Below are positions 9,800 through 17,600 of a stretch of DNA of 64,000 nucleotides, piece by piece (the first letter of the stretch is position 1; each line of letters starts with the position of its first letter). The translations under genes were made by a program, and so were the position numbers. This stretch comes from DATNPH01 sp036703315 (GTDB lineage Bacteria > Cyanobacteriota > Cyanobacteriia > Cyanobacteriales > Coleofasciculaceae). The stretch covers positions 1 to 64,000 of the forward strand of contig DATNPH010000118.1 in the NCBI GenBank assembly GCA_036703315.1. Reading direction: 5' to 3'. The notes beneath the pieces are model-generated. The model ran no database searches. It was given only the letters and a program-made list of their open reading frames with translations, and had not been told where the DNA came from.

Positions 9800-10522
9800 T
9801 CACGAATGCAATCTGCGACTAAGGACAACTCGACCATAACGGGCAGCAACAGTAACCATGGGATTCTCCTGATAGCACAGCCACGCCCACATTTGATCCC
9901 CAAGGCAGAAATGCCACCATTCACCTGGATGACGGTGAAACCCCGCTGTATACATGACATCTCGTAACAGCTGCCGATGTTGATGATACAGCTTTTCTGG
10001 CTGATTAGTGTAGTAATCGGGATCAGAGCGAGGGGAGAGTTCATCAATAGCTGAACCCATGTCAATGGTCTGACCTGTGGCATCCACTAGCGTAATATCT
10101 ACCGCAGCGCCAGTACTATGAGGGGGCGGCGTCATGGGATTAGGACTAGGTACTGCCCAAATTTTATAAACTTCCTGCCAAATGGTTTGCCGTTGCTCGT
10201 CGGATAGCGCTTCTGGGTTTAATTTTTCTGCCTGAACGACTTCGGCAAACGTGTAGTCCACCATAAATTGTTGAACTTCCACTGGTCGATAGGCATCAAA
10301 AATCTGAATGCGCCAACCTGGATGCCGTTGGTGTAACTCAGATTGAGCAGCCAACAGAGCGGCAACAACACTTTCACGAAGATAATAGGGTGAATTCTCC
10401 CCATAAGGTGCTCCCAATTTTTCGTAGGGGTGAGGCGACTCGACAGCAAACTGTTCTAGGGGAATCGGTACCAGCGGCTCTCCACACTCTAAAATTGGAA
10501 TCTGCTGATAAGGTTTCATCAT
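9800..10522 (-). CDS. D-alanyl-D-alanine dipeptidase, VanX/DdpX type (peptidase M15D)
   Basis: 240 residues. Zinc ligands and catalytic residues are visible: R79 in FDAYRP, H135 and D142 in HSTGAAVDITL, and E201 and H204 in EWWHF. These are the VanX active-site elements. The enzyme hydrolyses D-Ala-D-Ala released from peptidoglycan. No vanH or vanA ligase genes are present, so recycling is more likely than glycopeptide resistance. The product has no signal peptide and is probably cytosolic. The neighbouring murQ supports a cell-wall recycling role. Confidence 0.93.
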   Translation of the reverse strand: MMKPYQQIPILECGEPLVPIPLEQFAVESPHPYEKLGAPYGENSPYYLRESVVAALLAAQSELHQRHPGWRIQIFDAYRPVEVQQFMVDYTFAEVVQAEKLNPEALSDEQRQTIWQEVYKIWAVPSPNPMTPPPHSTGAAVDITLVDATGQTIDMGSAIDELSPRSDPDYYTNQPEKLYHQHRQLLRDVMYTAGFHRHPGEWWHFCLGDQMWAWLCYQENPMVTVAARYGRVVLSRRLHS

Positions 10523-10616
10523 TTACCTTTTTGACTTTTGGGCGTGGGGCTGGGAGGTCTTGCCGATGACTAAAAGACCATCGGTCGCCTCCCAGCTTAA
10601 GTAGCGCCCTGGACTT

Positions 10617-10850
10617 TTAAGTTTTGACTTGCTTATCAGCCGTAGGCACTGGATCATAACCGCCTGGATGGAAGGGATGACAGCGTAATAGGCGTCGAAT
10701 TGCCATCCAGCTACCACGCCAGGGTCCAAATCTCTCTAAGGCTTGGATGGCGTAGCTTGAACAAGTCGGTTGAAAGCGACAGACTGGTGGAAACAACGGA
10801 GAGATAAACATTCTGTAGCCTCGGATTAGCCAAATCAGTAATATTTTCAT
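10617..10850 (-). CDS. yidD: Membrane protein insertion efficiency factor YidD
   Basis: 77 residues of the classic YidD type: LLIWLIRGYRMFISPLFPPV, then CRFQPTCSSYAIQALERFG and RLLRCHPFHPGGYDPVP. The protein is a small amphipathic membrane-associated factor that assists YidC-dependent insertion. In many bacteria it lies beside rnpA and yidC, but here neither is present. The gene is divergent from the phytol kinase gene, 61 bp apart, and is the first gene of the minus-strand run towards the dipeptidase. Confidence 0.95.
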   Translation of the reverse strand: MKILLIWLIRGYRMFISPLFPPVCRFQPTCSSYAIQALERFGPWRGSWMAIRRLLRCHPFHPGGYDPVPTADKQVKT

Positions 10851-10911
10851 CTCGTTGCTTAATCCCCTAGAGTGTTATTAAGAGCTTTACTGATCACAAT
10901 CATTTAGACCT

Positions 10912-11622
10912 TTGCTGCAATCTACACCTTGGTTAGAATCAATCCCAGATTTATGGCTCCAAGTTGGCATTATTGGGCTGGGTCTGGGTACTATTGTGCT
11001 GCTAGCGGAAACCCTGTATCGCCGTTTCTCGGACAATTCCGAACTGGCGCGTAAGGTGGTTCACATCGGCAGTGGTAACGTAATTTTGGTGGCTTGGTGG
11101 CTACAAATACCAGATTGGGTAGGCATCTTAGCTTCAGTTATCGCCAGTGGTATTGCTCTTTTGTCTTATTACATCCCTTTCCTACCCGGTATCAACAGCG
11201 TCGGACGCCAAAGTTTTGGCACATTCTTCTATGCCATCAGTATCGGCATTCTTATCGCCTGGTTTTGGCCTCTACAGCAATTTCACTATGCCGCTATTGG
11301 TATTTTAGTAATGACCTGGGGGGATGGACTCGCCGGATTAATCGGTCAACGCTTTGGTAAACATCCTTATGAAATTTGGGGAATTAAAAAAAGCTGGGAA
11401 GGAACTCTAACAATGGCTTTGACTAGCTACGCCGTCAGCAGCTTGATTCTTTTGGCTGTCCAGGGCAATATTTGGCAAACTTGGCTAGTGTCACTTGCGA
11501 TCGCGATCGTTGCTACAAGTTTGGAAGCCTTCTCTAAGTTTGGTATTGATAATCTTACGGTTCCTCTGGCTAGTGCCGCCGTGGGCTTTTTTTTAAATCA
11601 ATTTCTTGGGGTTGGTAGTTAA
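10912..11622 (+). CDS. Phytol kinase / dolichol kinase-family membrane protein (VTE5-like)
   Basis: 236 residues from a TTG start; an in-frame stop at 10891 leaves no ATG upstream. About six or seven membrane helices. Family signatures are ELARKVVHIGSGNVILVAWW and VMTWGDGLAGLIGQRFGKH, followed by KSWEGTLTMALTSY. This matches the SEC59/DGK1/VTE5 kinases and the cyanobacterial CTP-dependent phytol kinases that recycle phytol from chlorophyll turnover into tocopherol or chlorophyll synthesis. A dolichol or diacylglycerol kinase activity cannot be excluded. The phytol role is inferred from cyanobacterial homologues. Confidence 0.87.
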   Translation: MLQSTPWLESIPDLWLQVGIIGLGLGTIVLLAETLYRRFSDNSELARKVVHIGSGNVILVAWWLQIPDWVGILASVIASGIALLSYYIPFLPGINSVGRQSFGTFFYAISIGILIAWFWPLQQFHYAAIGILVMTWGDGLAGLIGQRFGKHPYEIWGIKKSWEGTLTMALTSYAVSSLILLAVQGNIWQTWLVSLAIAIVATSLEAFSKFGIDNLTVPLASAAVGFFLNQFLGVGS

Positions 11623-12207
11623 CAAACAACAGGGTTGGGACTTTGTCCTGGAACATCCCCAACCTCTTACCCCAGAGAACACCTCTCCTGTCTTACCTAA
11701 ACGAGGATGGGGCATACAAGCCTGCTTATTGCGTCTCCAAATGACTTTTTGAGTCTTTTCAGCCAAATTGCGTAAGTACTTACTCCATATTCAGCGATTT
11801 AGCTGAAGTTTTGTTGCACTGATGTGATTTATTGTTGTTCTGTCAGTGTAAAGCCGCTCTCTAAGCAACTATCTATTCGTGTCCAGTGAAGGTTGCTAGT
11901 TGCTTGTCTAAAGGTAATTCACCTGAACTATTGACGGCTACTGACGTAGAGAACTAAACGTCAGCCCTTAAATTGGCGTGATGAAACCTAAAAAGCCGAG
12001 AAATCCTATTTTGGTTCGCCACCCTAACCCTAAGTGTCCTGAGTAATCAGTCCTTCCTGCTTCCCGACTCAGCATTGAGGACTCATTACTTCAAATTTTT
12101 TTTTAATTCTCTAAACCTTTATTATGTCTTATCGTTAAGATAAGTAAAGATATATTTTTCCGAACTAATTTCTGGCTACAGCAACTTACTCCCAATCGTA
12201 GTACCTG
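11623..12207. other. 585-bp intergenic region
   Basis: A weak hairpin, GGTTGGG (11633-11639) with CCCAACC (11658-11664), lies just after the phytol kinase stop and could end that transcript, but it lacks a T tract. No supported gene was seen in the remainder. The last 100 bp are AT-rich and may hold the promoter of the next gene. Confidence 0.4.
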
Positions 12208-12900
12208 ATGAGTTTCTTCAATCCTACTGAACCTATTATTCGCGGCAAGCAGGAAGCACTAGATTTTCAAGACCGTCAAGGATTGTTACGCCTTCACCTT
12301 GCAATTGGAGATAAAAAGCTAATTTCCGCGTTTTATACCCGAATTGACCAGGTTTTTGTACTTTGGGGTCTGATTTGTGCCACGATTTTTATCACTGCTC
12401 AATTTTCCCTAATCAGCTGGCTGATCCAAGCCGGATTCTGGACAGCGCTAACCCTGATGGGAACAGTGTGCATGGTGGCGTTAACTCGCTTTTGGGTAAA
12501 GGTAGAGCGCCTTTGCTGGATATTGTATGGCTGGGTCACCCTGATGATTACGGGTGTTATCGTGACAGATGTCAGTATCTTCCTAGGCTTAGGAGGAGTC
12601 TTGATGTATCTGTGCCCGATTTGGTTAGGGTTAAGTGCAATTGGCTATCTTTGCACTGGGATAGGGATGCGATCGCGCGCGTTCATCCTCGCAGGTATTG
12701 TCCACATTGTGGGTATTATTCTTTTACCTTACGTGGGTGGCTGGCAGTTTCTTACCACTGGCATTGTCATGGCAGCCAACCTACTGATGTTTGCTGAAGT
12801 GCAGTGGGATATGCGCCCCCCAGTTAATTACAGCTTGTTAAGCAGAGAACAAAAACAGTTCAACGAAGAACAGTACAAATTGCGTCAAGCTGCCTTGTAA
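12208..12900 (+). CDS. Conserved polytopic membrane protein of unknown function
   Basis: 230 residues with about five or six hydrophobic helices between residues 48 and 200 (for example VLWGLICATIFITAQF and GIVHIVGIILLPYVGGW). The soluble N-terminus contains IIRGKQEALDFQDRQGLLRLHLAIGDK in two parts and the cytosolic tail is charged. It looks like a conserved cyanobacterial inner-membrane protein, but I cannot name a family. A strong hairpin follows 45 bp after the stop. Confidence 0.7.
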   Translation: MSFFNPTEPIIRGKQEALDFQDRQGLLRLHLAIGDKKLISAFYTRIDQVFVLWGLICATIFITAQFSLISWLIQAGFWTALTLMGTVCMVALTRFWVKVERLCWILYGWVTLMITGVIVTDVSIFLGLGGVLMYLCPIWLGLSAIGYLCTGIGMRSRAFILAGIVHIVGIILLPYVGGWQFLTTGIVMAANLLMFAEVQWDMRPPVNYSLLSREQKQFNEEQYKLRQAAL

Positions 12901-12911
12901 TTGGGCAGATT

Positions 12912-13055
12912 TATAATACTTAAAGTTGATCCCATCTGGGATTACTCCCTTTCTAGAGGGATTTGAGATGATCCTGCTGAGGTTTTCCTGAGAGAAATGT
13001 TACAGCAGTGTTTCATTAGGCGCTCCCTCTAGGAGTAATGCTTTATATCTTTTAA
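12912..13055 (+). ncRNA. Candidate small structured RNA downstream of the membrane protein gene
   Basis: A TATAAT box at 12912-12917 would start transcription near 12924. The following 110 bases fold into one long rod. ATTACTCC (12940-12947) pairs with GGAGTAAT, and CTAGAGGGA (12953-12961) pairs with TCCCTCTAG, the right arm being one unbroken 16-mer at 13023-13038. An inner CTGCTG/CAGCAG stem lies at about 12974-13007. The paired arms are exact, so structure is likely. No matching -35 box was found. It might instead be a processed 3' UTR of the upstream gene. I do not recognise a known RNA family. Confidence 0.4.
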
Positions 13056-13090
13056 AAAACAAAAGCTTTATTTCATGGCATGATTCTTAT

Positions 13091-13125
13091 TGTCAGCGAA
13101 GTGGGTGCACACCTCAACGCTGACA
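13091..13125. other. Long hairpin (possible terminator or RNA element)
   Basis: TGTCAGCG (13091-13098) pairs perfectly with CGCTGACA (13118-13125). A symmetric AA/AA internal loop and a GGTG/CACC inner stem follow. No T tract comes after it on either strand. It may close the transcript from 12.92 kb or belong to a larger RNA. Confidence 0.4.
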
Positions 13126-13204
13126 GCCAGTTATCCTAGCCTCTACTTATAGAGTGGTAGGTCAAACTGGAGTCTAGTCTATTTAAGTCTATTTATATAG
13201 ACAA

Positions 13205-13485
13205 ATAAAAACCGCACTGGATGGGAGTTATACCGCAGTGACCCGTTGTTGTACATCGAAGGAGAGCGACGACAGATGTACAGACAGTGCAAATAAGAAA
13301 ACAGCTGACTAAGACGGTGTGAAGTTTTTGTCGCTTCCTTCACCTTGTTGCTACCAACGGGGGACTAAACTCCCCATCAGAGCGGTCAGAGGTAGTAGAC
13401 GTGTGAGTGTCGGCATGTTTAAGAGGCTAGTATATCTTTAGAAAATAAGACCTCGGCTCCCACCTGAGCAGGGGTCTTGTATTCT
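13205..13485 (+). ncRNA. Candidate structured RNA of about 280 nt
   Basis: There is no reading frame of note, but an ordered set of stems. GCACTG (13214-13219) pairs with CAGTGC (13285-13290), enclosing TGTACATC (13250-13257) with GATGTACA (13275-13282). Then come GGTG..AAG with CTTCACC around 13316-13344, GGGGA/TCCCC around 13359-13375, and ATAAGACC (13445-13452) with GGTCTTGT (13473-13480), followed by a moderately T-rich stretch. The nested and serial stems suggest a stable transcript. Strand is assigned from the last, terminator-like stem. No known family recognised; it is not tmRNA, RNase P or SRP RNA by their conserved motifs. Confidence 0.35.
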
Positions 13486-13636
13486 GTTGCTTGGCCCAAA
13501 AGACTCATGACTAGGTTTAAATTTTAAGTTAATCTGTTTTCCTGTTTTGAGATTATCTACTACTATTATTTCTTGACTTCCTATACCTCAGCTTAACTTA
13601 ATAAGTTTCTAATAGAAATAGAAATGGAATAAACCA

Positions 13637-13672
13637 AAGTCGGTGAATCAATTATTTTTTCTCCACCGACTT
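13637..13672 (-). terminator. Hairpin terminator of the 50-residue protein gene
   Basis: AAGTCGGTG (13637-13645) and CACCGACTT (13664-13672) are perfectly complementary. On the minus strand the stem lies about 48 bases past the stop at 13721 and is followed by a T-enriched run, fitting a terminator for that gene. Confidence 0.5.
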
Positions 13673-13720
13673 ACCTGTCGATTAACGATGAGAGATAGCC
13701 ATTAGGATTTTTGTCAATAG

Positions 13721-13873
13721 CTACCATTCAGCTTTTCTCTTTTCATGAAAAGGCTCACCACTAAAGGGTTGTACACCTGTGACAGGGTAAGTGTCGTCAT
13801 TCGGTGCAAAAATCCTGACTACAGCTTCAGAAATATACCGGGTCATATTATCGAAGAGTCTGTAAATACCCAT
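13721..13873 (-). CDS. Small conserved-looking protein, 50 residues
   Basis: ATG 13873 is preceded by AGGAGGA at an ideal spacing of about 7 bases. The frame runs 50 codons to TAG at 13721, starting MGIYRLFDNMTRYISEA and continuing VVRIFAPNDDTYPVTGVQPF to SGEPFHEKRKAEW. The first 22 residues form an amphipathic helix; the rest is polar with a TGVQPFSG turn. I have an impression of similar 45-55-residue cyanobacterial proteins. The size is close to the ATP-synthase inhibitor AtpTheta, but I cannot confirm that identity from memory. A hairpin terminator follows. A real gene is very likely; the function is open. Confidence 0.72.
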   Translation of the reverse strand: MGIYRLFDNMTRYISEAVVRIFAPNDDTYPVTGVQPFSGEPFHEKRKAEW

Positions 13874-14376
13874 AAGACAATCCTCCTGATAAATGTAGCG
13901 AAGCTTTGATATGAAACGAAACTAATTCTATATCTACTCTACTTCTATTCTGATTGAGGCTAAATTATTTGAGTTGGTTCGCAATATTTGTTTGATTATG
14001 TTTGCAATACTTGTTTCAGAGTTAAGGCAATCACCTAATTTTTCTTTAAACTTCTCAACTCTTTTTAAACATCCTTGAGCTGTTGTAAAGTAAAGATTTT
14101 CTTAATGGAACGAAGGTCGCAATCAGTGGTAAAGCGGAAAGTCAGAAGGACTCAACACAAGACTTTTTGCATCAATCTTAATTACCCCCTTAGCCCCCCA
14201 TTTCTGCCACTCTTGCCCTAATCAAGTTTTAGTGAAAAAGATATTAACAGACTTATATAAATGTAAATGTTAGTTTAAATTATCCCCCTAATACTGGAAG
14301 AAACCAAGGTTTGACTACATAATTTTTGGTATATTCTACTATAATTAGGCAATTACCCCTGCTCCTTAATTGAGCT
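13874..14376. other. Divergent upstream region of the small protein gene and pncB
   Basis: About 500 bp without a gene. It must hold promoters for the minus-strand 50-codon gene and for plus-strand pncB. A TATAAT at 14340-14345 could be the -10 box of pncB, but no -35 at proper spacing is evident. AT-rich, with no strong hairpins seen. Confidence 0.4.
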
Positions 14377-15804
14377 ATGAGAATTTCCACTAACAGGGAC
14401 TGCCTGCACCCAGACAATTTTCCTGTAACTATGAAAATTGAAGACCAAGAACTGACGCTTGGCGCTGAGGATTACAGCCTCTTAACTGACCTTTACCAAC
14501 TGACAATGACGGCTTGCTACACGGGTGAGGGTTTGGCGCAACGACCAGCTTCCTTTGAGTTATTTGTGCGGGATTTACCCAATGGCTTTGGTTATCTCAT
14601 TGCTATGGGGTTGGCACAGGCGCTGGAATACTTAGAAAAGTTTCGCTTCACTCAAAGCCAACTGGACGCTTTACAAGCGACGGAAATTTTTGAAGGGGCA
14701 CCCGCGCAATTTTGGTCACTCCTTGCTAACGGGCGCTTCTCCGGTGATGTGTGGGCAGTGCCGGAGGGAACAGCGATTTTTGCTTCGGAGCCGTTGTTAC
14801 GAGTGGACGCACCGTTGTGGCAGGCGCAGATAGTTGAAACTTACCTTTTGAATACGATTAACTATCAGACTTTGATTGCCACACGAGCGGCACGGCTGCG
14901 AGATGTGGCGGGACCAGAAGCTAAGTTACTGGAGTTTGGTACAAGGCGGGCGTTTAGTCCTCAAGGTTCTCTATGGGCAGCACGAGCGGCTTTAGCGGCA
15001 GGGTTAGATGGGACATCGAATGTGCTGGCAGCACTGAAGCTGGGGCATCAGCCGAGTGGGACAATGGCTCATGCTTTGGTAATGGCGATCGCGGCGATAT
15101 CTGGAAGTGAACAGGATGCCTTTACCGCCTTTTACCGCTATTTTCCGAATTCTGCCGTACTAATTGATACATACGATACAGTTGCAGCCGCAGAGCATTT
15201 GGCAGAACGGGAAAAAGCTGGGGAAATCCAAGTCGCGGGTGTGCGTATAGATTCCGGAGATTTAGTCACGTTGTCCCAAAAAGTGCGATCGCTTCTCCCA
15301 AATACCACAATCTTTGCTAGTGGTGACCTTGATGAGTATGCCATTGCTAAATTCAAAAATGCTGGAGCTTGCATCGACGGCTATGGACTGGGAACGCGGC
15401 TAGTTACTGGAACGCCTGTGAATGGAATTTATAAGCTTGTCGAAATTGATGGCATTGCCACAATGAAGCAGTCGAGTAGCAAAGCCACTTATCCGGGACG
15501 TAAGCAAATCTATCGCCAATACGTTGAGGGTAAATTGATTAAAGATCGATTGGCATTAGCATCCGAATCTTCCTTGGAAAATGAGCAACCTCTGCTGCAA
15601 CTGGTCATGAAAGAAGGTCAACGAGTCAAGCCACCGGAACCTTTGGCGGAAATTCAAAAGCGCACATCTGCCTCCGTTGCGGCACTTTGTGCCTCAACAC
15701 GCCAACTCAATGACCCAACTCCACTATCTGTGGAGATTTCTGATGCCCTACAGCAACTTACCTTAGCTACACGCCAAAGACAAAGCTTAGTCATGAGTCA
15801 TTAG
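14377..15804 (+). CDS. pncB: Nicotinate phosphoribosyltransferase
   Basis: Up to 475 residues. ATG 14431 (residue 19, MKIEDQELTLG) is an alternative start that fits family N-termini better; neither has a strong Shine-Dalgarno. Motifs are LLTDLYQLTMTACY near the N-terminus, FELFVRDLPNGFGYLIAMGL, LEFGTRRAFSPQGSLWAARA (active-site region), PSGTMAHALVMA and VRIDSGDLVTLS (phosphoribosyl binding). The enzyme makes nicotinate mononucleotide from nicotinate and PRPP with ATP in NAD salvage. It is followed by nadD and a NrtR-like Nudix gene, forming an NAD cluster. Confidence 0.93.
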   Translation: MRISTNRDCLHPDNFPVTMKIEDQELTLGAEDYSLLTDLYQLTMTACYTGEGLAQRPASFELFVRDLPNGFGYLIAMGLAQALEYLEKFRFTQSQLDALQATEIFEGAPAQFWSLLANGRFSGDVWAVPEGTAIFASEPLLRVDAPLWQAQIVETYLLNTINYQTLIATRAARLRDVAGPEAKLLEFGTRRAFSPQGSLWAARAALAAGLDGTSNVLAALKLGHQPSGTMAHALVMAIAAISGSEQDAFTAFYRYFPNSAVLIDTYDTVAAAEHLAEREKAGEIQVAGVRIDSGDLVTLSQKVRSLLPNTTIFASGDLDEYAIAKFKNAGACIDGYGLGTRLVTGTPVNGIYKLVEIDGIATMKQSSSKATYPGRKQIYRQYVEGKLIKDRLALASESSLENEQPLLQLVMKEGQRVKPPEPLAEIQKRTSASVAALCASTRQLNDPTPLSVEISDALQQLTLATRQRQSLVMSH

Positions 15805-15822
15805 CCAGTTGTTAGTTGCCAA

Positions 15823-15864
15823 TGACCAATGACCACTGACCACTGACCACTGACCACTGACCAG
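15823..15864. repeat. Heptanucleotide tandem repeat (TGACCAC)
   Basis: Six consecutive 7-mers, TGACCAA, four TGACCAC and TGACCAG, fill the gap between pncB and nadD. This is a typical cyanobacterial short tandem repeat tract. Copy number probably varies between strains. Confidence 0.88.
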
Positions 15865-15876
15865 TAACTAATAACT

Positions 15877-16467
15877 ATGGTTAATATTGCTTTATTTGGT
15901 AGCAGTGCCGACCCACCAACTTCAGCGCATCAAGCTATTCTCAACTGGTTATCTCATCATTATGACCATGTGGCGGTTTGGGCGTCGGATAATCCTTTTA
16001 AGTCCCACCAAACACCGCTAGAACATCGGTCAAAGATGTTACGGTTACTAATTGAGGAGATTTCTCCGCCTCGACGAAACATTAGTTTATACCAAGACCT
16101 TAGTAGTCCCAGAACATTGGAAACTGTTGCACAAGCGCGACAAAACTGGGGAGCACAAGTAGACTTGACGCTAGTGATTGGTTCTGACTTAGTGAGCCAG
16201 ATGCCGCGTTGGTATCAAGTTGAGAAATTGCTAAAACAAGTGCAGTTGCTGGTGGTACCACGACCAAGTTATCCAATAGACGAGGCGGGTCTAGAGGAAC
16301 TGAGGAAGCTAGGAGCAGAAATTGCGATCGCTGATCTTAAGGCACCAGCCGTTTCCTCCACAGCGTATCGTGAAAATGGAAACACAGAAGTAATAACGCC
16401 TCCCGTTGAGGATTACATTCATCAAAAACAGTTGTACGCATGCCAGGACGCGGCACCAAACAGATAA
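15877..16467 (+). CDS. nadD: Nicotinate-nucleotide adenylyltransferase
   Basis: 196 residues with the nucleotidyltransferase start IALFGSSADPPTSAHQAIL, in which the usual GxFxPxHxGH is relaxed to GSSADPPTSAH. Also visible are WASDNPFKSHQTPLEHR, LVIGSDLVSQMPRWYQ and the C-terminal AVSSTAYRENG (the SSTxIR-like motif). The enzyme adenylates nicotinate mononucleotide to deamido-NAD, the step after pncB. The 3' end overlaps the next gene by 28 bp in another frame, which implies translational coupling. Confidence 0.92.
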   Translation: MVNIALFGSSADPPTSAHQAILNWLSHHYDHVAVWASDNPFKSHQTPLEHRSKMLRLLIEEISPPRRNISLYQDLSSPRTLETVAQARQNWGAQVDLTLVIGSDLVSQMPRWYQVEKLLKQVQLLVVPRPSYPIDEAGLEELRKLGAEIAIADLKAPAVSSTAYRENGNTEVITPPVEDYIHQKQLYACQDAAPNR

Positions 16468-17180
16468 AGATAGATAAGAAAGCACTAGCCGACTTCAAAG
16501 TTGGTGTTGATAACGTTATTTTCTCCGTCGATACTCAACAAAACCGACTACTGGTGCTATTAGTGATGCGCCAGGATGAGCCATTTTTAGGCCAGTGGAG
16601 TCTGCCAGGGACATTGGTACGCAATGGAGAATCTTTAGAAAATGCTGCTCATCGAATTCTGGCAGAGAAAATCCGGGTGAAAAACTTGTACCTAGAGCAA
16701 CTGTACACCTTCGGAGGACCAAGTCGTGATCCACGAGAATCACCAACAATTTATGGCGTTCGTTACCTATCAGTCAGTTACTTTGCACTGGTGCGGTTTG
16801 AAGAAGCAGAATTAATTGCCGATGGCGTTAGCGGTATTGCTTGGTATCCCATTGAGCAGTTGCCACAACTAGCCTTTGACCATAATGAAATCTTGGAGTA
16901 TGGTTATCGGCGTCTGCGCAATAAGTTAGAGTATAGCCCTGTTGCCTTTGACGTGCTGCCGGAAGTCTTTACCCTCAGTGACCTTTATCAGCTTTACACC
17001 ACCGTTTTAGGAGAAAACTTCTCCGATTATTCCAATTTCCGCACTCGTTTGTTGAAGCTGGGTTTCCTGTATGATACAGGTCTTAAGGTATCACGGGGAG
17101 CAGGGCGTCCGGCGAGTTTATACCGTTTTGATGCTGAGGCGTTTGCTCCGTTAAAGGATAAACCGTTAGTGTTTATTTAA
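16440..17180 (+). CDS. Nudix-related regulator, NrtR-like (Nudix domain plus winged helix)
   Basis: 246 residues. Residues 18-150 form a Nudix fold (VGVDNVIFSVDTQQNRLLVLL, QWSLPGTLVRNGESLENAA). The catalytic Nudix box is degraded: where REXXEE is expected the sequence reads HRILAEK, so hydrolysis is probably lost. Residues 165-246 (PEVFTLSDLYQLYTTVLGE, FRTRLLKLGFL, RGAGRPASLYRF) match the C-terminal winged helix of NrtR, the ADP-ribose-sensing repressor of NAD genes known in cyanobacteria. Its place behind pncB and nadD fits control of NAD synthesis. The operator was not identified. ATG 16440 lies inside nadD. Confidence 0.85.
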   Translation: MPGRGTKQIKIDKKALADFKVGVDNVIFSVDTQQNRLLVLLVMRQDEPFLGQWSLPGTLVRNGESLENAAHRILAEKIRVKNLYLEQLYTFGGPSRDPRESPTIYGVRYLSVSYFALVRFEEAELIADGVSGIAWYPIEQLPQLAFDHNEILEYGYRRLRNKLEYSPVAFDVLPEVFTLSDLYQLYTTVLGENFSDYSNFRTRLLKLGFLYDTGLKVSRGAGRPASLYRFDAEAFAPLKDKPLVFI

Positions 17181-17310
17181 TGCTTAGATATCAACCCGTG
17201 ACAAACTTTCATGAATCACTTTAGTTAGATAATCAGAACGTAGCTTTCTTGGAGATAACCTATCCTAGGTTGAACAAATACAGAAGATTTGCAGAATTTT
17301 AGACAAAAGA

Positions 17311-17484
17311 ATGAGCAAAATCTACCAGGTAATCATCAAATTTTTTGGCGTTATAGCACTTTTAATGTTCCTGGTAGCTGCCATCTTGTACATGAGAGGT
17401 AACCAATCAAATTCACAATTTGCATTGGGTATTGGTATTAGTATTTTGGGTATAACGTTAATAATGTACAGCTTGCGGCAATGA
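17311..17484 (+). CDS. Small two-helix membrane protein, 57 residues
   Basis: ATG 17311 to TGA 17484. The product has two clear hydrophobic segments: residues 8-27 (IIKFFGVIALLMFLVAAILY) and 38-54 (ALGIGISILGITLIMYS), joined by a polar loop RGNQSNSQF. The amphipathic design and clean start and stop suggest a real small membrane protein, although the ribosome-binding site is weak. No family recognised. It sits alone between the NrtR-like gene and the minus-strand receiver gene. Confidence 0.5.
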   Translation: MSKIYQVIIKFFGVIALLMFLVAAILYMRGNQSNSQFALGIGISILGITLIMYSLRQ

Positions 17485-17600
17485 TAATTTCCGCTAGCAA
17501 AAGGGGATAAATCAAGTTTTTGAAAATTAAGTATTAGTAAAACAAAAACACTACAAACCACCTGCGTAGCTCTGCCGTGGGTATTTTCGGCGTTACAAGC

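Noticed and set aside
10523..10729. 68-codon minus-strand frame between yidD and the dipeptidase
   Set aside because: It overlaps yidD in another frame and has no family character.
13205..13485. tmRNA, RNase P RNA or SRP RNA as identity of the structured gap
   Set aside because: None of their conserved blocks (tmRNA acceptor end, RNase P GAGGAAAGTCC, SRP GGAAG loop region) was seen there.
14255..14290. Possible NrtR operator upstream of pncB (TAAA...TTTA)
   Set aside because: The symmetry is weak and AT-rich regions give such matches by chance; I could not support it as a binding site.
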